A DNA stretch of 64,000 nt from Saccharothrix sp. HUAS TT1. Lineage in GTDB: Bacteria; Actinomycetota; Actinomycetes; Mycobacteriales; Pseudonocardiaceae. A program made the position numbers and the translations under genes. The stretch lies in NCBI RefSeq assembly GCF_040744945.1, contig NZ_CP160453.1, forward strand, positions 8,246,001 to 8,310,000. The letters run 5' to 3'. The notes under the pieces were generated by a model that saw only the letters and a list, made by a program, of their open reading frames with translations, did not search any database and was not told the origin of the DNA. Positions 1 through 8,732 of the stretch are shown piece after piece. Each line of letters begins with the position of its first letter. Position 1 is the stretch's first letter.

Positions 1-158
1 ACGCCGAGACCTGGCTGGTCGTACGCCACGGCGATGGTCAGCTCGTTGGAGTTGTCCGCCTTGCCGGCGACGGTCGTGTCGTCACCGGTGGAGCACGACG
101 AGAGGACGAGCGCGGCGGAACACGCCACAACGAGGGCGCGCAGCGGTGCCAGAGCCAT
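1..158 (-). CDS. Glutamate-type ABC transporter substrate-binding lipoprotein (N-terminal part only)
   Basis: Only the first 52 codons are in the window; the rest lies to the left. The ATG at 158 follows a good AAGGGGAAGA ribosome site. The product begins with a short charged and hydrophobic signal peptide ending in a lipobox (LSSC, Cys near residue 22), so it should be a lipid-anchored extracytoplasmic protein. After a polar linker it reads TIAVAYDQPGLGV, closely matching the start of the mature domain of GluB-type glutamate-binding proteins. The complete gluB in this window has VVIGVKEDQPGLG at the same point. It is therefore probably a paralogous polar amino-acid binding protein; the transporter partners cannot be seen. 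Confidence 0.7.
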   Translation of the reverse strand, partial: MALAPLRALVVACSAALVLSSCSTGDDTTVAGKADNSNELTIAVAYDQPGLG

Positions 159-294
159 TCTTCCCCTTTTCGGGAGCTTCCTCGGGATGCCGGGAAACCT
201 AAGCGGCTCAACGGACCTGGTCCAGAGGAAAGCGGAAGATGACCGCACATGATCGGTCAAGGGGCAACGGTTGCGCATCGACAACCCGGTCGCG

Positions 295-2958
295 CTAGCG
301 CACACCGCCGGGCGAACGCATCCTCCTGGGGCCGCTGTCGGGCTTGGACGGTGGCGGGCCGAGCACCACCCTGGCGCTGCTGACGTACGCGCCGGCGGCG
401 CTGGCCAGCACCGGTTCCAGCGACAGCTCCCGCACCTCGGGCAGGTCCTCGGCCAACGCCGCCAGCCGCAGCACCAGCTCCTGCAGCGCGGGCAGGTCGG
501 CGGGCTCGTCACCCCGGTAGCCCGCCAGCAGCGGCGCGGCCTTGGGCGCGCGCACCAGCGCCGCCGCGTCCGCGTCGGTCAACGGCACCGCGCGGTACGC
601 CCGGTCCCCCAGCAGGTCGCTGACCAGCCCGGACAGCCCGAACGACACCAGCGTGCCGAACGACGGGTCGTCCTGCAGGCCCAGCACGCACGAGATGCCC
701 TTGGGCGCCATGCGCTGCACGTACACGTCCGGCCGGTCCGCCATCCCGGCGAGCATCGCGTACGCCGTGCGCACGGCCTCCTCGGCGGACAGGTCGAGCC
801 GCACGCCGACCAGGTCGGTGCGGTGGCGCAACCGGTCGTCGGTCGACTTCACCGCCACCGGGTAGCCCAGCTCCTCCGCCGCGCGCACCGCTTCGTCCGC
901 CGACGTCACCACCCGGAACGGCACGACCTCCACGCCGTAGCACGCGAGCAGCCGCACGGCGGTGTCGTCGTCCAACCGCCGTTCGCCGTCCAGCTCCTGG
1001 GCGTCCACGATGGCGTGCGCGGCGACCGGGTCGATGCCCTCGGGCCGCACGAACGCGCCTTGCGGCGCAGACCGCCAACGCGCGTAACGCGTCACCCGCG
1101 CCAACGCGAGCACAGCGCGCTCCGGACTGGGGTACGACGGCACGGAACCCCGTCCCGGCGCGCCACCGGGACCGGGCACGGCCAGCTCGGCCGGCACGCC
1201 CTCCACCGCCAGGAACGTCGACGCGATCGGCTTGTCCCGCCCGCCCTGCTCCACGACCTCGCGCAACGCGCGGGCGAACGACGCGCCCGGCACCGCCAGC
1301 GGCGGCACGAACACCACCACCAGGGCGTCCGCGCCCGGGTTCTCCAACGCCGCCTTCACCGCCGCCGCGAACGCCTCCGGCCCGGCCTGCGCGCCCACGT
1401 CCACCGGCTCGCCGGCCAGCTCCAGGCCCTGGGCCAGCGCGGTGTCGGCGGCCAGCAGCCCGATCGCGGTCGAGTTGCCCACCACGGCCACCCGCGGCCC
1501 GGTGGGCAGCGGCTGGTGCGCCAGCAGCAGCGCGGTGTCGAACAGCTGCGCCAGCGACTCCACCCGGATCACGCCCGCCTGCTCGAACAACGCCTGCACG
1601 CTCGACTCGTCCACCGGCACCGACGTCGCCGCGAGCGCGGGCGTCACCGCGTGCCGACCGGACTTCACCGCGACGATCGGCTTGCTGCGGCCGAGCCTGC
1701 GGGCCAGCCGGGCGAACTTGCGCGGGTTGCCGAACGACTCCAGGTACAGCAGCACCACGTCGGTGGCCGGGTCGGTCTCCCAGTACTGGAGCAGGTCGTT
1801 GCCCGAGACGTCGGACCGGTTGCCCGCCGAGACGAAGGTGGACAGGCCCAGGCCGCGTTCGGCGGCGGTGGCCAGGATCGCCGTGCCCAGCGCGCCGGAC
1901 TGGCAGAAGAAACCGGTGCGGCCGCGGGCCGGGAGCATCGGCGCGAGGGTGGCGTTGAGGCGCACGCCCGCGTCGGTGTTCAGCACGCCCAGCGCGTTCG
2001 GGCCGACCACCCGCATGCCGTGCGCGCGGGCCTCGGCGGCCAGCCTGCGCTCCGCGCTCAACCCGCCCGGCCCGGTCTCGCCGAACCCGGAGGTGACCAC
2101 GACCAGCGCTTTCACCCCCTTGGCCAGGCAGGCGTCCATCACCTCGTCCACGCCGGCGGCGGGCACCGCGATCACGGCCAGGTCCACGTCGTCGGGGATG
2201 GCGAGCACCGACGGGTACGCGCGCACGCCGCGCACGGACCGGTGCTCGGCGTTCACCGGGTACACCGGCCCGGCGAAGTCGGCCGCGAGCAGGTTCGTCA
2301 GCACCGCGTGGCCGATCTTGGTCCGGTCGGTGGACGCGCCCACCACCGCGATCGACCTCGGGTGCAGCAGGTTGTGCACGCTGCGCGCCTCGGCCGCCTG
2401 CTCGCGGGCGCGGGCCACCTCCACCGACTCCTCGGTCGGGTCGATGTCGAACTCCAGGTGCACCACGCCCTCCTCGAACGCGCGGCTCACGCCGTAGCCC
2501 GCGTCCCGGAAGATCCGCACCATCTGGCCGTTCTCGGCGAGCACCTCGGCGGTGAACCGGCTCAGCCCGCGTTCCCGGGCGGCGGCGGCCAGGTGCTCCA
2601 GCAGGATCGAGCCCAGACCGCGCCCCTGGTGCGCGTCCTCGACCACGAACGCGACCTCGGCCGAACTGCCCTCGCCGAGCCGGTCGTAGCGGCCCACGGC
2701 CACGATGTCGTCGCCGAGCAGCGCGGTGAACGCGACCCGGTCGGCGTGGTCGACGGTGCTGAAGCGTTCGAGGTCCCGCTTGGGCATCCGCGGGTAGGGG
2801 CCGAAGTAGCGGTAGTAGCGGGTGCGCTCGGACAGCCTGCCGTGGAACGCGAGCAGCTTCTCCGCGTCGTCGGGCGTGATGGGGCGCAGGTGGACCGTGC
2901 CGCCGTCGCTGAGCACGACGTCGGCCTCCCAGTGCCGCGGGTAGTCGAACGGGTCCAC
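295..2958 (-). CDS. Protein lysine acetyltransferase: GNAT domain fused to ADP-forming acyl-CoA synthetase-like domains (Pat type)
   Basis: The product has 887 aa and starts at GTG 2958. Residues about 20-170 form a GNAT acetyltransferase domain with the acetyl-CoA loop QGRGLG at 111-116. From about residue 199 (HPRSIAVVGAS) a CoA-binding Rossmann domain begins, followed by succinyl-CoA-ligase-like domains and, from about 650, an ATP-grasp-like region. This is the architecture of bacterial Pat/PatA lysine acetyltransferases, which use acetyl-CoA to inactivate enzymes such as acetyl-CoA synthetase; here the GNAT domain is N-terminal. The gene begins 1 nt after the stop of acuC, so the two are almost certainly co-transcribed. 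Whether the synthetase-like part has catalysis or only senses nucleotides or acyl-CoA is not decidable here. Confidence 0.85.
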   Translation of the reverse strand: MDPFDYPRHWEADVVLSDGGTVHLRPITPDDAEKLLAFHGRLSERTRYYRYFGPYPRMPKRDLERFSTVDHADRVAFTALLGDDIVAVGRYDRLGEGSSAEVAFVVEDAHQGRGLGSILLEHLAAAARERGLSRFTAEVLAENGQMVRIFRDAGYGVSRAFEEGVVHLEFDIDPTEESVEVARAREQAAEARSVHNLLHPRSIAVVGASTDRTKIGHAVLTNLLAADFAGPVYPVNAEHRSVRGVRAYPSVLAIPDDVDLAVIAVPAAGVDEVMDACLAKGVKALVVVTSGFGETGPGGLSAERRLAAEARAHGMRVVGPNALGVLNTDAGVRLNATLAPMLPARGRTGFFCQSGALGTAILATAAERGLGLSTFVSAGNRSDVSGNDLLQYWETDPATDVVLLYLESFGNPRKFARLARRLGRSKPIVAVKSGRHAVTPALAATSVPVDESSVQALFEQAGVIRVESLAQLFDTALLLAHQPLPTGPRVAVVGNSTAIGLLAADTALAQGLELAGEPVDVGAQAGPEAFAAAVKAALENPGADALVVVFVPPLAVPGASFARALREVVEQGGRDKPIASTFLAVEGVPAELAVPGPGGAPGRGSVPSYPSPERAVLALARVTRYARWRSAPQGAFVRPEGIDPVAAHAIVDAQELDGERRLDDDTAVRLLACYGVEVVPFRVVTSADEAVRAAEELGYPVAVKSTDDRLRHRTDLVGVRLDLSAEEAVRTAYAMLAGMADRPDVYVQRMAPKGISCVLGLQDDPSFGTLVSFGLSGLVSDLLGDRAYRAVPLTDADAAALVRAPKAAPLLAGYRGDEPADLPALQELVLRLAALAEDLPEVRELSLEPVLASAAGAYVSSARVVLGPPPSKPDSGPRRMRSPGGVR

Positions 2959-2959
2959 G

Positions 2960-4135
2960 TCAGTCCCTCGGGTCGTCGGGGTCCAGGCCGTGCAGCGGGA
3001 AGGCGGCGCGGCGCGCGTCCCGGATCGCCAGGTCCACCGGGGTCTCGGTCTGGCCGCCCCACGGTTCGAACGACGTGTCGGCGTCGTCGGTCATGGACGT
3101 CGGCAGCGGCCGGTTCGGCGCGAGGGCGGCGGCGTGCGCGACCCAGTCCGCGGGCAGCGTCGCGTTCGGCGGGACGTCCCGGTCCAGGACGGTGGCCAGC
3201 AGGTGCGTCCAGCTGCGGGGCACCACGCGCAGCAGCTCGTACCCGCCGCCGCCCAGCGCCAGCCAGCGGCCGTTCGCGGTCTCCTCGGCCAGCTCGCGCA
3301 GCCTGCGGTAGATGGCGCGGTGACCGTCCACGGTGAGCGCGAGGTCGGCCAGCGGGTCCTCGCGGTGGGTGTCCACGCCGCACTGCGTGACCAGCAGCTG
3401 CGGCCGGAACGCCCGCAGCAGGGACGGCACGGTGGCCTCGAACGCGCGCAGCCAGCCCCGGTCGCCGGTGCCGGCGGGCAGGGCCACGTTCACGCTCGTG
3501 CCCTCGGCGCCCGCGCCGCCCAGCTCGGCGGGCCGCCCGGTGCCCGGCCACAGCGTCAGCGGGCTCTGGTGCAGCGACACCGTGAGCACGCGCGGGTCGT
3601 CGTAGAACGCGGCCTGCACGCCGTCGCCGTGGTGCACGTCGGTGTCGAGGTAGGCGATCCGGTCGAAGCCGTTGTCCAGCAGCCAGGAGATCGCCACCGC
3701 GCAGTCGTTGTAGACGCAGAACCCGGCCGCGTGGTCGCGCATGGCGTGGTGCAGGCCGCCGGCGATGTTCACCGCCCGGTTCGCCGCGCCGGAGGCGATG
3801 CGCCGCGCGGCGGCCAGCGAACCGCCGACGACCAGCGCGGACGCCTCGTGCATCCGGGCGAACACCGGGTTGTCCGCGGTGCCGAGGCCGTGCCCGACGT
3901 CCCAGCCCGCCATCGGCGCGGCCCGCACGGCGTTGAGGTAGGACGGCTCGTGGACGCGCTCGATCTCGGCGTCCGGCGCCGGGTCCGGGGACAGGAGGTC
4001 GACGCCCTCCAGCACGCCGAGCGCGGTCGCCAGCCGGACCGCCAGGTCCAGCCGGACGGGGTTGAGCGGGTGGTCCCCGCCCAGGTCGTAGCCGAGGAAG
4101 GACTCGTCCCAGACGACAGCGGCTGCCTCACCCAT
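2960..4135 (-). CDS. acuC: Acetoin utilization/histone-deacetylase-family protein AcuC
   Basis: A 391 aa class I/II HDAC-fold amidohydrolase, starting at ATG 4135. Family signatures are clear: the paired histidines GGLHH (129-130), HAAGFCVYND (135-144) and the metal-binding segment DTDVHHGDG (164-172). Such enzymes remove acetyl groups from protein lysines using zinc; in Bacillus, AcuC reactivates acetylated acetyl-CoA synthetase. The next gene, 1 nt downstream, encodes the opposing acetyltransferase, which makes a reversible acetylation switch the likely role. It is cytoplasmic with no signal peptide. It is transcribed away from the lipoprotein gene at 4299 with about 160 nt between the starts. 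Confidence 0.9.
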   Translation of the reverse strand: MGEAAAVVWDESFLGYDLGGDHPLNPVRLDLAVRLATALGVLEGVDLLSPDPAPDAEIERVHEPSYLNAVRAAPMAGWDVGHGLGTADNPVFARMHEASALVVGGSLAAARRIASGAANRAVNIAGGLHHAMRDHAAGFCVYNDCAVAISWLLDNGFDRIAYLDTDVHHGDGVQAAFYDDPRVLTVSLHQSPLTLWPGTGRPAELGGAGAEGTSVNVALPAGTGDRGWLRAFEATVPSLLRAFRPQLLVTQCGVDTHREDPLADLALTVDGHRAIYRRLRELAEETANGRWLALGGGGYELLRVVPRSWTHLLATVLDRDVPPNATLPADWVAHAAALAPNRPLPTSMTDDADTSFEPWGGQTETPVDLAIRDARRAAFPLHGLDPDDPRD

Positions 4136-4298
4136 GTCGGCAACCTAACCCACGCGGCGGGCCGCGGTGGGATCACAGGTTGGTCGCCCCCGGCGCCCGG
4201 GCGTCCGAGGTGGACCTAGAGTCTGCCGGGACGACGCGGGACAGGAATGGGGCCATCGAGGATGGAACCCCGCACGTCGGAACGGGGTCATAGAGCAC

Positions 4299-4916
4299 AT
4301 GCACCTGCGACGAGTTCCCGCCCTGACCGCCGTGCTGGCCTTGGCGCTCACGCTCGGCCTCACCGGCTGCGCCACCACGGTCGTCGGCAGCCCGGTCGCC
4401 GCGGCGGGCGGGTCGGCCGGCGGGGAGTCCACCTCCGGCAAGCCCTCGTCCACCAAGACGTCCTCGCCGAAGACCTCCAGCAAGGCGTCCGCGCCCGAGA
4501 CGTCCGCCGCGGACCAGCCCGCGGGCAACGTCAAGATCACGACGAAGAAGAAGACCGAGGGCTACGAGGACTGCGACGTCCTCACGCCCGAGGAGGTGGC
4601 CGCCGCCGTCGGCGCGGCGAAGGGCGGCGAGAAGGGCTGCGTGCAGAGCACCGAGGACCCGCTCGCGGTCGTGCTGTTCATGGTCACGTTCGCCGAGTAC
4701 GAGGGTGAGGCGCGGACCATCGAGGTCGGCGGGAACACCGCGTACGAGGTGAAGGAGAAGGGCGGCGACTGCACCGTCCTGGTCATGCTGACCGACGACC
4801 CGGACGAGATCACGCCCGCGTTCCAGGCCACCGTGACGCCGATCGACGAGTTCGAGCCGTGCGCGGTCGCGCTGAAGCTGGCGACCAAGGCGTTCGAGAA
4901 GATCCCGAACGCCTGA
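4299..4916 (+). CDS. Secreted lipoprotein, possibly DUF3558-like
   Basis: A 205 aa exported lipoprotein. The ATG at 4299 gives MHLRR, a hydrophobic segment and the lipobox LTGC; a longer reading frame upstream would bury the signal peptide, so this start is preferred. A low-complexity Ser/Lys/Thr-rich linker (about residues 40-80) precedes a small domain with several cysteines and the phrase CDVLTPEEVAAAVG, which resembles DUF3558 lipoproteins common in Pseudonocardiales. No enzymatic motif is visible. Monocistronic: it faces the sulfurtransferase gene across a hairpin. Function unknown; the DUF3558 link is tentative. Confidence 0.75.
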   Translation: MHLRRVPALTAVLALALTLGLTGCATTVVGSPVAAAGGSAGGESTSGKPSSTKTSSPKTSSKASAPETSAADQPAGNVKITTKKKTEGYEDCDVLTPEEVAAAVGAAKGGEKGCVQSTEDPLAVVLFMVTFAEYEGEARTIEVGGNTAYEVKEKGGDCTVLVMLTDDPDEITPAFQATVTPIDEFEPCAVALKLATKAFEKIPNA

Positions 4917-4931
4917 AGCCCTGAGGTGGGG

Positions 4932-4957
4932 ACGGCCGGTCGGCTCCGACCGGCCGT
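4932..4957. terminator. Bidirectional hairpin terminator between convergent genes
   Basis: ACGGCCGGTCGG and CCGACCGGCCGT are perfect 12-nt inverted arms separated by only 2 nt, so about 10 base pairs can form around a small loop. It lies 16 nt after the lipoprotein stop and 10 nt before the end of the convergent sulfurtransferase gene. There is no long T run, as is usual in actinomycetes. Confidence 0.65.
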
Positions 4958-4966
4958 TCCGCGTCC

Positions 4967-5815
4967 TCAGCCGGGTTGCGGGCCGGTGGCGGCGGGGCGG
5001 TCCGGGTCGGACGACCACTGCGACCACGATCCCGGGTAGAGCGGCGCGGGGGCGTCGGGCCCGGTGATCCCGGCCACCTCCAGGGCCAGCACCACCGAGG
5101 ACGCCGTGACGCCCGACCCGCAGTAGGCCGCGACCGGCCGGTCCCCGGTGACGCCGATCGCCTCGAACCGGTCCGCGAGCGCCGCGGCGGGCAGCCAGCG
5201 GCCGTCGGCGGTGTGACCGGACGTCGGCGCGTTGAGGGCGCCCGGGATGTGCCCGGCCCGCGGGTCGACCGGTTCCGCCTCGCCCCGGTAGCGCTCCGGG
5301 GCGCGGGCGTCGAGCAGCACGCCGGACGCGGTGAACGCGGCGGCCCCGTCGGCGTCCAGCACGGGCATTCCGCCGGGCCGCACGACGACGTCGCCGGGAA
5401 TGGGCGACGGCACGTCGGCGTTGACCGGAAGGCCCTCGGCGGTCCACGCGGCGAACCCGCCGTCCAGGACCGCGACCTCGGCGTGGCCGGCCCAGCGCAG
5501 CAGCCACCAGGCACGGGCCGCGACGGAGCCGTCACCGCCGTCGTACGCCACGACCGGGTGATGTTCGCGCACGCCGGCGGCCCGCAGCACGGCCTGGAGC
5601 GCCGCGGGGTCGGGCAGCGGGTGCCGACCACCCGCACCGGGCGCCGAAGACAGTTCGGTGTCCAAGTCGGCGTAGACCGCGCCGGGAACGTGCCCGACCT
5701 CGTAGTCTTGGCGTCCCGGCGGTCCGCCCAGTCGCCAGCGGACGTCGAGCACGACCGGCGGTTCGGCGCCGCTCAGCGCGGAGGCCAGGGCTTCGGTGCT
5801 GATCAGTGGGTGCAC
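4967..5815 (-). CDS. sseA: Sulfurtransferase (3-mercaptopyruvate sulfurtransferase/rhodanese family)
   Basis: About 282 aa from GTG 5815 (VHPLIST). Two rhodanese domains are present: an N-terminal inactive one (VVLDVRWRL ... YEVGHVPGAVYADLD) and a C-terminal active one (VLLDARAPERYRGE ... HIPGALNAP) with catalytic loop AAYCGSGVTAS, Cys about 232. CGSGVT is the loop form typical of mercaptopyruvate sulfurtransferases, whereas thiosulfate enzymes have CRxGVT; substrate is therefore inferred. It moves sulfane sulfur to thiols or cyanide in the cytoplasm. Further in-frame starts lie upstream (ATG 5851), but they would crowd the divergent ideR promoter. Confidence 0.85.
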   Translation of the reverse strand: MHPLISTEALASALSGAEPPVVLDVRWRLGGPPGRQDYEVGHVPGAVYADLDTELSSAPGAGGRHPLPDPAALQAVLRAAGVREHHPVVAYDGGDGSVAARAWWLLRWAGHAEVAVLDGGFAAWTAEGLPVNADVPSPIPGDVVVRPGGMPVLDADGAAAFTASGVLLDARAPERYRGEAEPVDPRAGHIPGALNAPTSGHTADGRWLPAAALADRFEAIGVTGDRPVAAYCGSGVTASSVVLALEVAGITGPDAPAPLYPGSWSQWSSDPDRPAATGPQPG

Positions 5816-5877
5816 GGCACCATCCTGCACCGGCGACCGGCCGACTAGCATTGACGCCATACGTAAGGGGAGCGGGC

Positions 5878-6570
5878 GTGAACGACCTCATCGACACCAC
5901 CGAGATGTACCTCCGCACGATCTACGAGCTCGAAGAAGAGGGCGTGGTGCCGCTGCGCGCCCGCATCGCCGAGCGGCTGGGCCAGAGCGGCCCCACGGTC
6001 AGCCAGACGGTCGGCCGGATGGAGCGCGACGGCCTGGTCGTCGTCGCCGACGACCGCCACCTGGAGCTGACCGAGCAGGGCCGCAACCTGGCCATCGCGG
6101 TCATGCGCAAGCACCGGCTCGCCGAACGCCTCCTGGTCGACATCATCGGCCTGGAGTGGGAGCACGTGCACAGCGAGGCGTGCCGCTGGGAGCACGTGAT
6201 GAGCGAGGCCGTCGAGCGCAAGCTGGTCAAGCTGCTGGGCAACCCCACCACCTCGCCCTACGGCAACCCCATCCCCGGCCTGGACAAGTTGGGCGACGGC
6301 GAGCCCGCCCCGCCCGCCGAGGCGGACCTCGTGCGCGTGGACGAGGTGGCCCGGCGCGGCGGCGGTCGCGTCGAGGTGCGCCGGATCGCCGAGCACGTGC
6401 AGCTCGACCCGGACCTGATGGCCGAGCTGAAGGCCGCCGGCGTGGTGCCGGGCGGCACGGTCGACATCGACTCGCTGGCCGGCGCCAAGGTCATCCAGGT
6501 GCGGGGCAACGGCACGATCGCCGAGCTCGACCCGTCGGTGGCCCACGCCGTGCTGGTGCAGGCGCGGTGA
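5878..6570 (+). CDS. ideR: Iron-dependent transcriptional regulator IdeR (DtxR family)
   Basis: A 230 aa DtxR-family repressor, the same length as mycobacterial IdeR. The GTG at 5878 follows GGGGAG and gives VNDLIDTTEMYLRTIYELEE. The winged helix covers residues 1-75. All the expected metal ligands are in register: M10, C102, E105 and H106 for the primary site and H79, E83 and H98 for the ancillary site. A C-terminal SH3-like domain follows. With Fe2+ bound it should repress siderophore and uptake genes and activate storage. The gene overlaps galK by 4 nt (GTGA), which translationally couples an iron regulator to galactose genes. Confidence 0.95.
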   Translation: MNDLIDTTEMYLRTIYELEEEGVVPLRARIAERLGQSGPTVSQTVGRMERDGLVVVADDRHLELTEQGRNLAIAVMRKHRLAERLLVDIIGLEWEHVHSEACRWEHVMSEAVERKLVKLLGNPTTSPYGNPIPGLDKLGDGEPAPPAEADLVRVDEVARRGGGRVEVRRIAEHVQLDPDLMAELKAAGVVPGGTVDIDSLAGAKVIQVRGNGTIAELDPSVAHAVLVQAR

Positions 6571-7736
6571 ACCCCGCGCGGCGTGCGGTCGCCGCGTTCA
6601 CCAGGCTGCTCGGAACCTCGCCCGCGGGCGTCTGGTCCGCGCCCGGTCGGGTGAACCTGATCGGGGAGCACACGGACTACAACGACGGCTTCGTGCTGCC
6701 GTTCGCGCTGCCCCACCGGACCGCCGTCGCCGCCTCGCCGCGGGACGACGGCCTGCTGCGCGTGGCGACCGTCGGCGACGACGGCGCCGTGCAGCAGGCG
6801 CCGCCGGTGGCGGTGGCCGACCTGGAGCCGGGCGCGGTCCGCGGTTGGGCCGCCTACCCGGCCGGTGTGGCGTGGGTGCTGCGCGACCAAGGCGTGACCG
6901 GCGGGGCGGACCTGGTGATCGCCGGTGACGTGCCCGCCGGCGCGGGGCTGTCCTCGTCGCACGCGTTGGAGTGCGCGGTGGCGCTCGCGCTGCTCGGCCT
7001 GGCCGACCGGCCTGCGGACGACCTGCCGCAGGTAGCGAGGTGGGTGCAGCGGGCGGAGAACGACTTCGTCGGCGCGCCGACCGGGCTGCTCGACCAGACG
7101 GCGTCGCTGTGCTGCACCGAGGCGCACGTGCTGTTCCTGGACGTGCGCTCGTTCAAGTCCGAGCAGGTGCCGTTCGACGCCGCCGAGCACGGGCTGGAAG
7201 TGCTGGTGATCGACACGCGGGCCAGCCACTCGCACACCGACGGCGGCTACGGCGCCCGTCGAGCGGGCTGTGAGCGGGCCGCGTCGATCCTGGGCGTGCC
7301 CGCGCTGCGGGACGTGGCCGTGGACGAGCTGGACGACGCGCTGGCCCGGTTGCCCGAGGAGCTGCGCCCGCTGGCGCGGCACGTGGTGACGGAGGACGAG
7401 CGGGTGCTGGCGGCGGTCGAGCTGCTGCGCGCCGGCCGGTTGGCCGAGCTGGGCCCGCTGCTCGACGCGTCGCACGCCTCGCTGCGCGACGACTACGAGG
7501 TGTCCGCGCCGGAGCTGGACGTCGCGGTGGACGCGGCGAAGGCGGCGGGCGCGCTGGGCGCGCGGATGGTCGGTGGCGGCTTCGGCGGTTCGGCCATCGC
7601 GCTGGTGCCGGTCGAGCGGCACGACGAGGTGGTGCGGCGGGTGCTGGCCGCGTTCGCCGAGCGCGGCTGGACGACGCCGAGGACTTTCACGGCGGTGCCC
7701 TCGGCGGGTGCGGGCCGTGACGAACTGACGGTCTAG
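6567..7736 (+). CDS. galK: Galactokinase
   Basis: A 389 aa GHMP kinase, starting at GTG 6567 inside the ideR stop. The galactokinase signature GRVNLIGEHTDYNDGF is near residue 28, the phosphate-binding loop GAGLSSSHALE near residue 130, and the C-terminal GHMP motif MVGGGFGGSAIALV near residue 335. It phosphorylates galactose to galactose-1-phosphate with ATP, the first Leloir step. galE follows after 12 nt; no galT is seen nearby, so the uridylyltransferase must be elsewhere. Confidence 0.93.
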   Translation: MNPARRAVAAFTRLLGTSPAGVWSAPGRVNLIGEHTDYNDGFVLPFALPHRTAVAASPRDDGLLRVATVGDDGAVQQAPPVAVADLEPGAVRGWAAYPAGVAWVLRDQGVTGGADLVIAGDVPAGAGLSSSHALECAVALALLGLADRPADDLPQVARWVQRAENDFVGAPTGLLDQTASLCCTEAHVLFLDVRSFKSEQVPFDAAEHGLEVLVIDTRASHSHTDGGYGARRAGCERAASILGVPALRDVAVDELDDALARLPEELRPLARHVVTEDERVLAAVELLRAGRLAELGPLLDASHASLRDDYEVSAPELDVAVDAAKAAGALGARMVGGGFGGSAIALVPVERHDEVVRRVLAAFAERGWTTPRTFTAVPSAGAGRDELTV

Positions 7737-7748
7737 CCGGAAGCGGGG

Positions 7749-8732
7749 ATGCAGGTGAGGTTGCTCGTCACGGGCGGCGCCGGGTACGTGGGCAGCGTGT
7801 GCGCGGCCAGGTTGGTGGAGTCCGGGCACGAGGTCGTGGTGCTGGACGACCTGTCGACCGGGCACGCGGACGCGGTGCCCGATGGCGCGCGGCTGGTCGA
7901 GGCGGGCATCGACGAGGCGATCGGCGATGTGCTCGCGGGGGGTGTCGACGGCGCCGGGTTCGACGGCGTGCTGCACTTCGCGGCGAAGTCGCTGGTCGGC
8001 GAGTCGATGCAGGACCCGGCGAAGTACTGGCACGGCAACGTGGTGACGTCGTTGCGGCTGCTGGACGCGATGCGCGAGCACGGCACGCCCCGGTTGGTGT
8101 TCTCGTCCACGGCGGCGACCTACGGCGAGCCCGAGCAGGTCCCGATCGCGGAGACCGCGCCGACCCGGCCGACCAACACCTACGGCGCGACGAAGCTGGC
8201 GATCGACCACGCGATCACGTCGTACGCGGCGGCGCACGGGCTGGCGGCGGTGTCGCTGCGGTACTTCAACGTGGCGGGCGCGTACGGGCGGTTCGGCGAG
8301 CGGCACGGGGTGGAGACGCACCTGATCCCGATCGTGCTCCAGGTCGCCTCGGGGCGGCGGGAGCGGGTGCAGGTCTTCGGCGACGACTGGCCGACCGACG
8401 ACGGCACGTGCGTGCGCGACTACATCCACGTCGCGGACCTGGCCGACGCGCACCTGCTGGCGCTGCAGCACGCGGTGGCGGGCGAGCACCGGATCTACAA
8501 CCTGGGCAACGGGTTGGGCTTCTCGGTGCGGCAGGTGGTGGAGGCGTGCCGCGAGGTGACCGGGCACCCGGTCCCGACCGACGTCGCGCCGCGCCGGGCG
8601 GGTGACCCGGCGGTGCTGGTGGCGTCCAGCGACAAGGCCCGCGCCGAGCTGGGCTGGAAGCCCGAGCGCGTCGACCTGGCCGGCATCGTGCGCGACGCGT
8701 GGGACTTCACCCGGTCACAGCAGGGGGCGTGA
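7749..8732 (+). CDS. galE: UDP-glucose 4-epimerase
   Basis: A 327 aa extended short-chain dehydrogenase. The NAD-binding motif [10 protein letters not shown] is at the N-terminus, the catalytic Ser region is [10 protein letters not shown] and the Tyr-Lys pair is in [10 protein letters not shown]. It interconverts UDP-galactose and UDP-glucose, continuing from galK 12 nt upstream. Its TGA shares one base with the ATG of the S9 peptidase (TGATG), so the operon runs ideR-galK-galE-peptidase. A role in supplying UDP-galactose for cell-wall arabinogalactan is also possible, as in related genera. Confidence 0.93.
   Translation: MQVRLLVTGGAGYVGSVCAARLVESGHEVVVLDDLSTGHADAVPDGARLVEAGIDEAIGDVLAGGVDGAGFDGVLHFAAKSLVGESMQDPAKYWHGNVVTSLRLLDAMREHGTPRLVFSSTAATYGEPEQVPIAETAPTRPTNTYGATKLAIDHAITSYAAAHGLAAVSLRYFNVAGAYGRFGERHGVETHLIPIVLQVASGRRERVQVFGDDWPTDDGTCVRDYIHVADLADAHLLALQHAVAGEHRIYNLGNGLGFSVRQVVEACREVTGHPVPTDVAPRRAGDPAVLVASSDKARAELGWKPERVDLAGIVRDAWDFTRSQQGA

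Noticed and set aside
271..3336. Long plus-strand frame opposite the acuC-pat operon
   Set aside because: Low-complexity Arg/Gly/His composition; the minus-strand genes have full domains.
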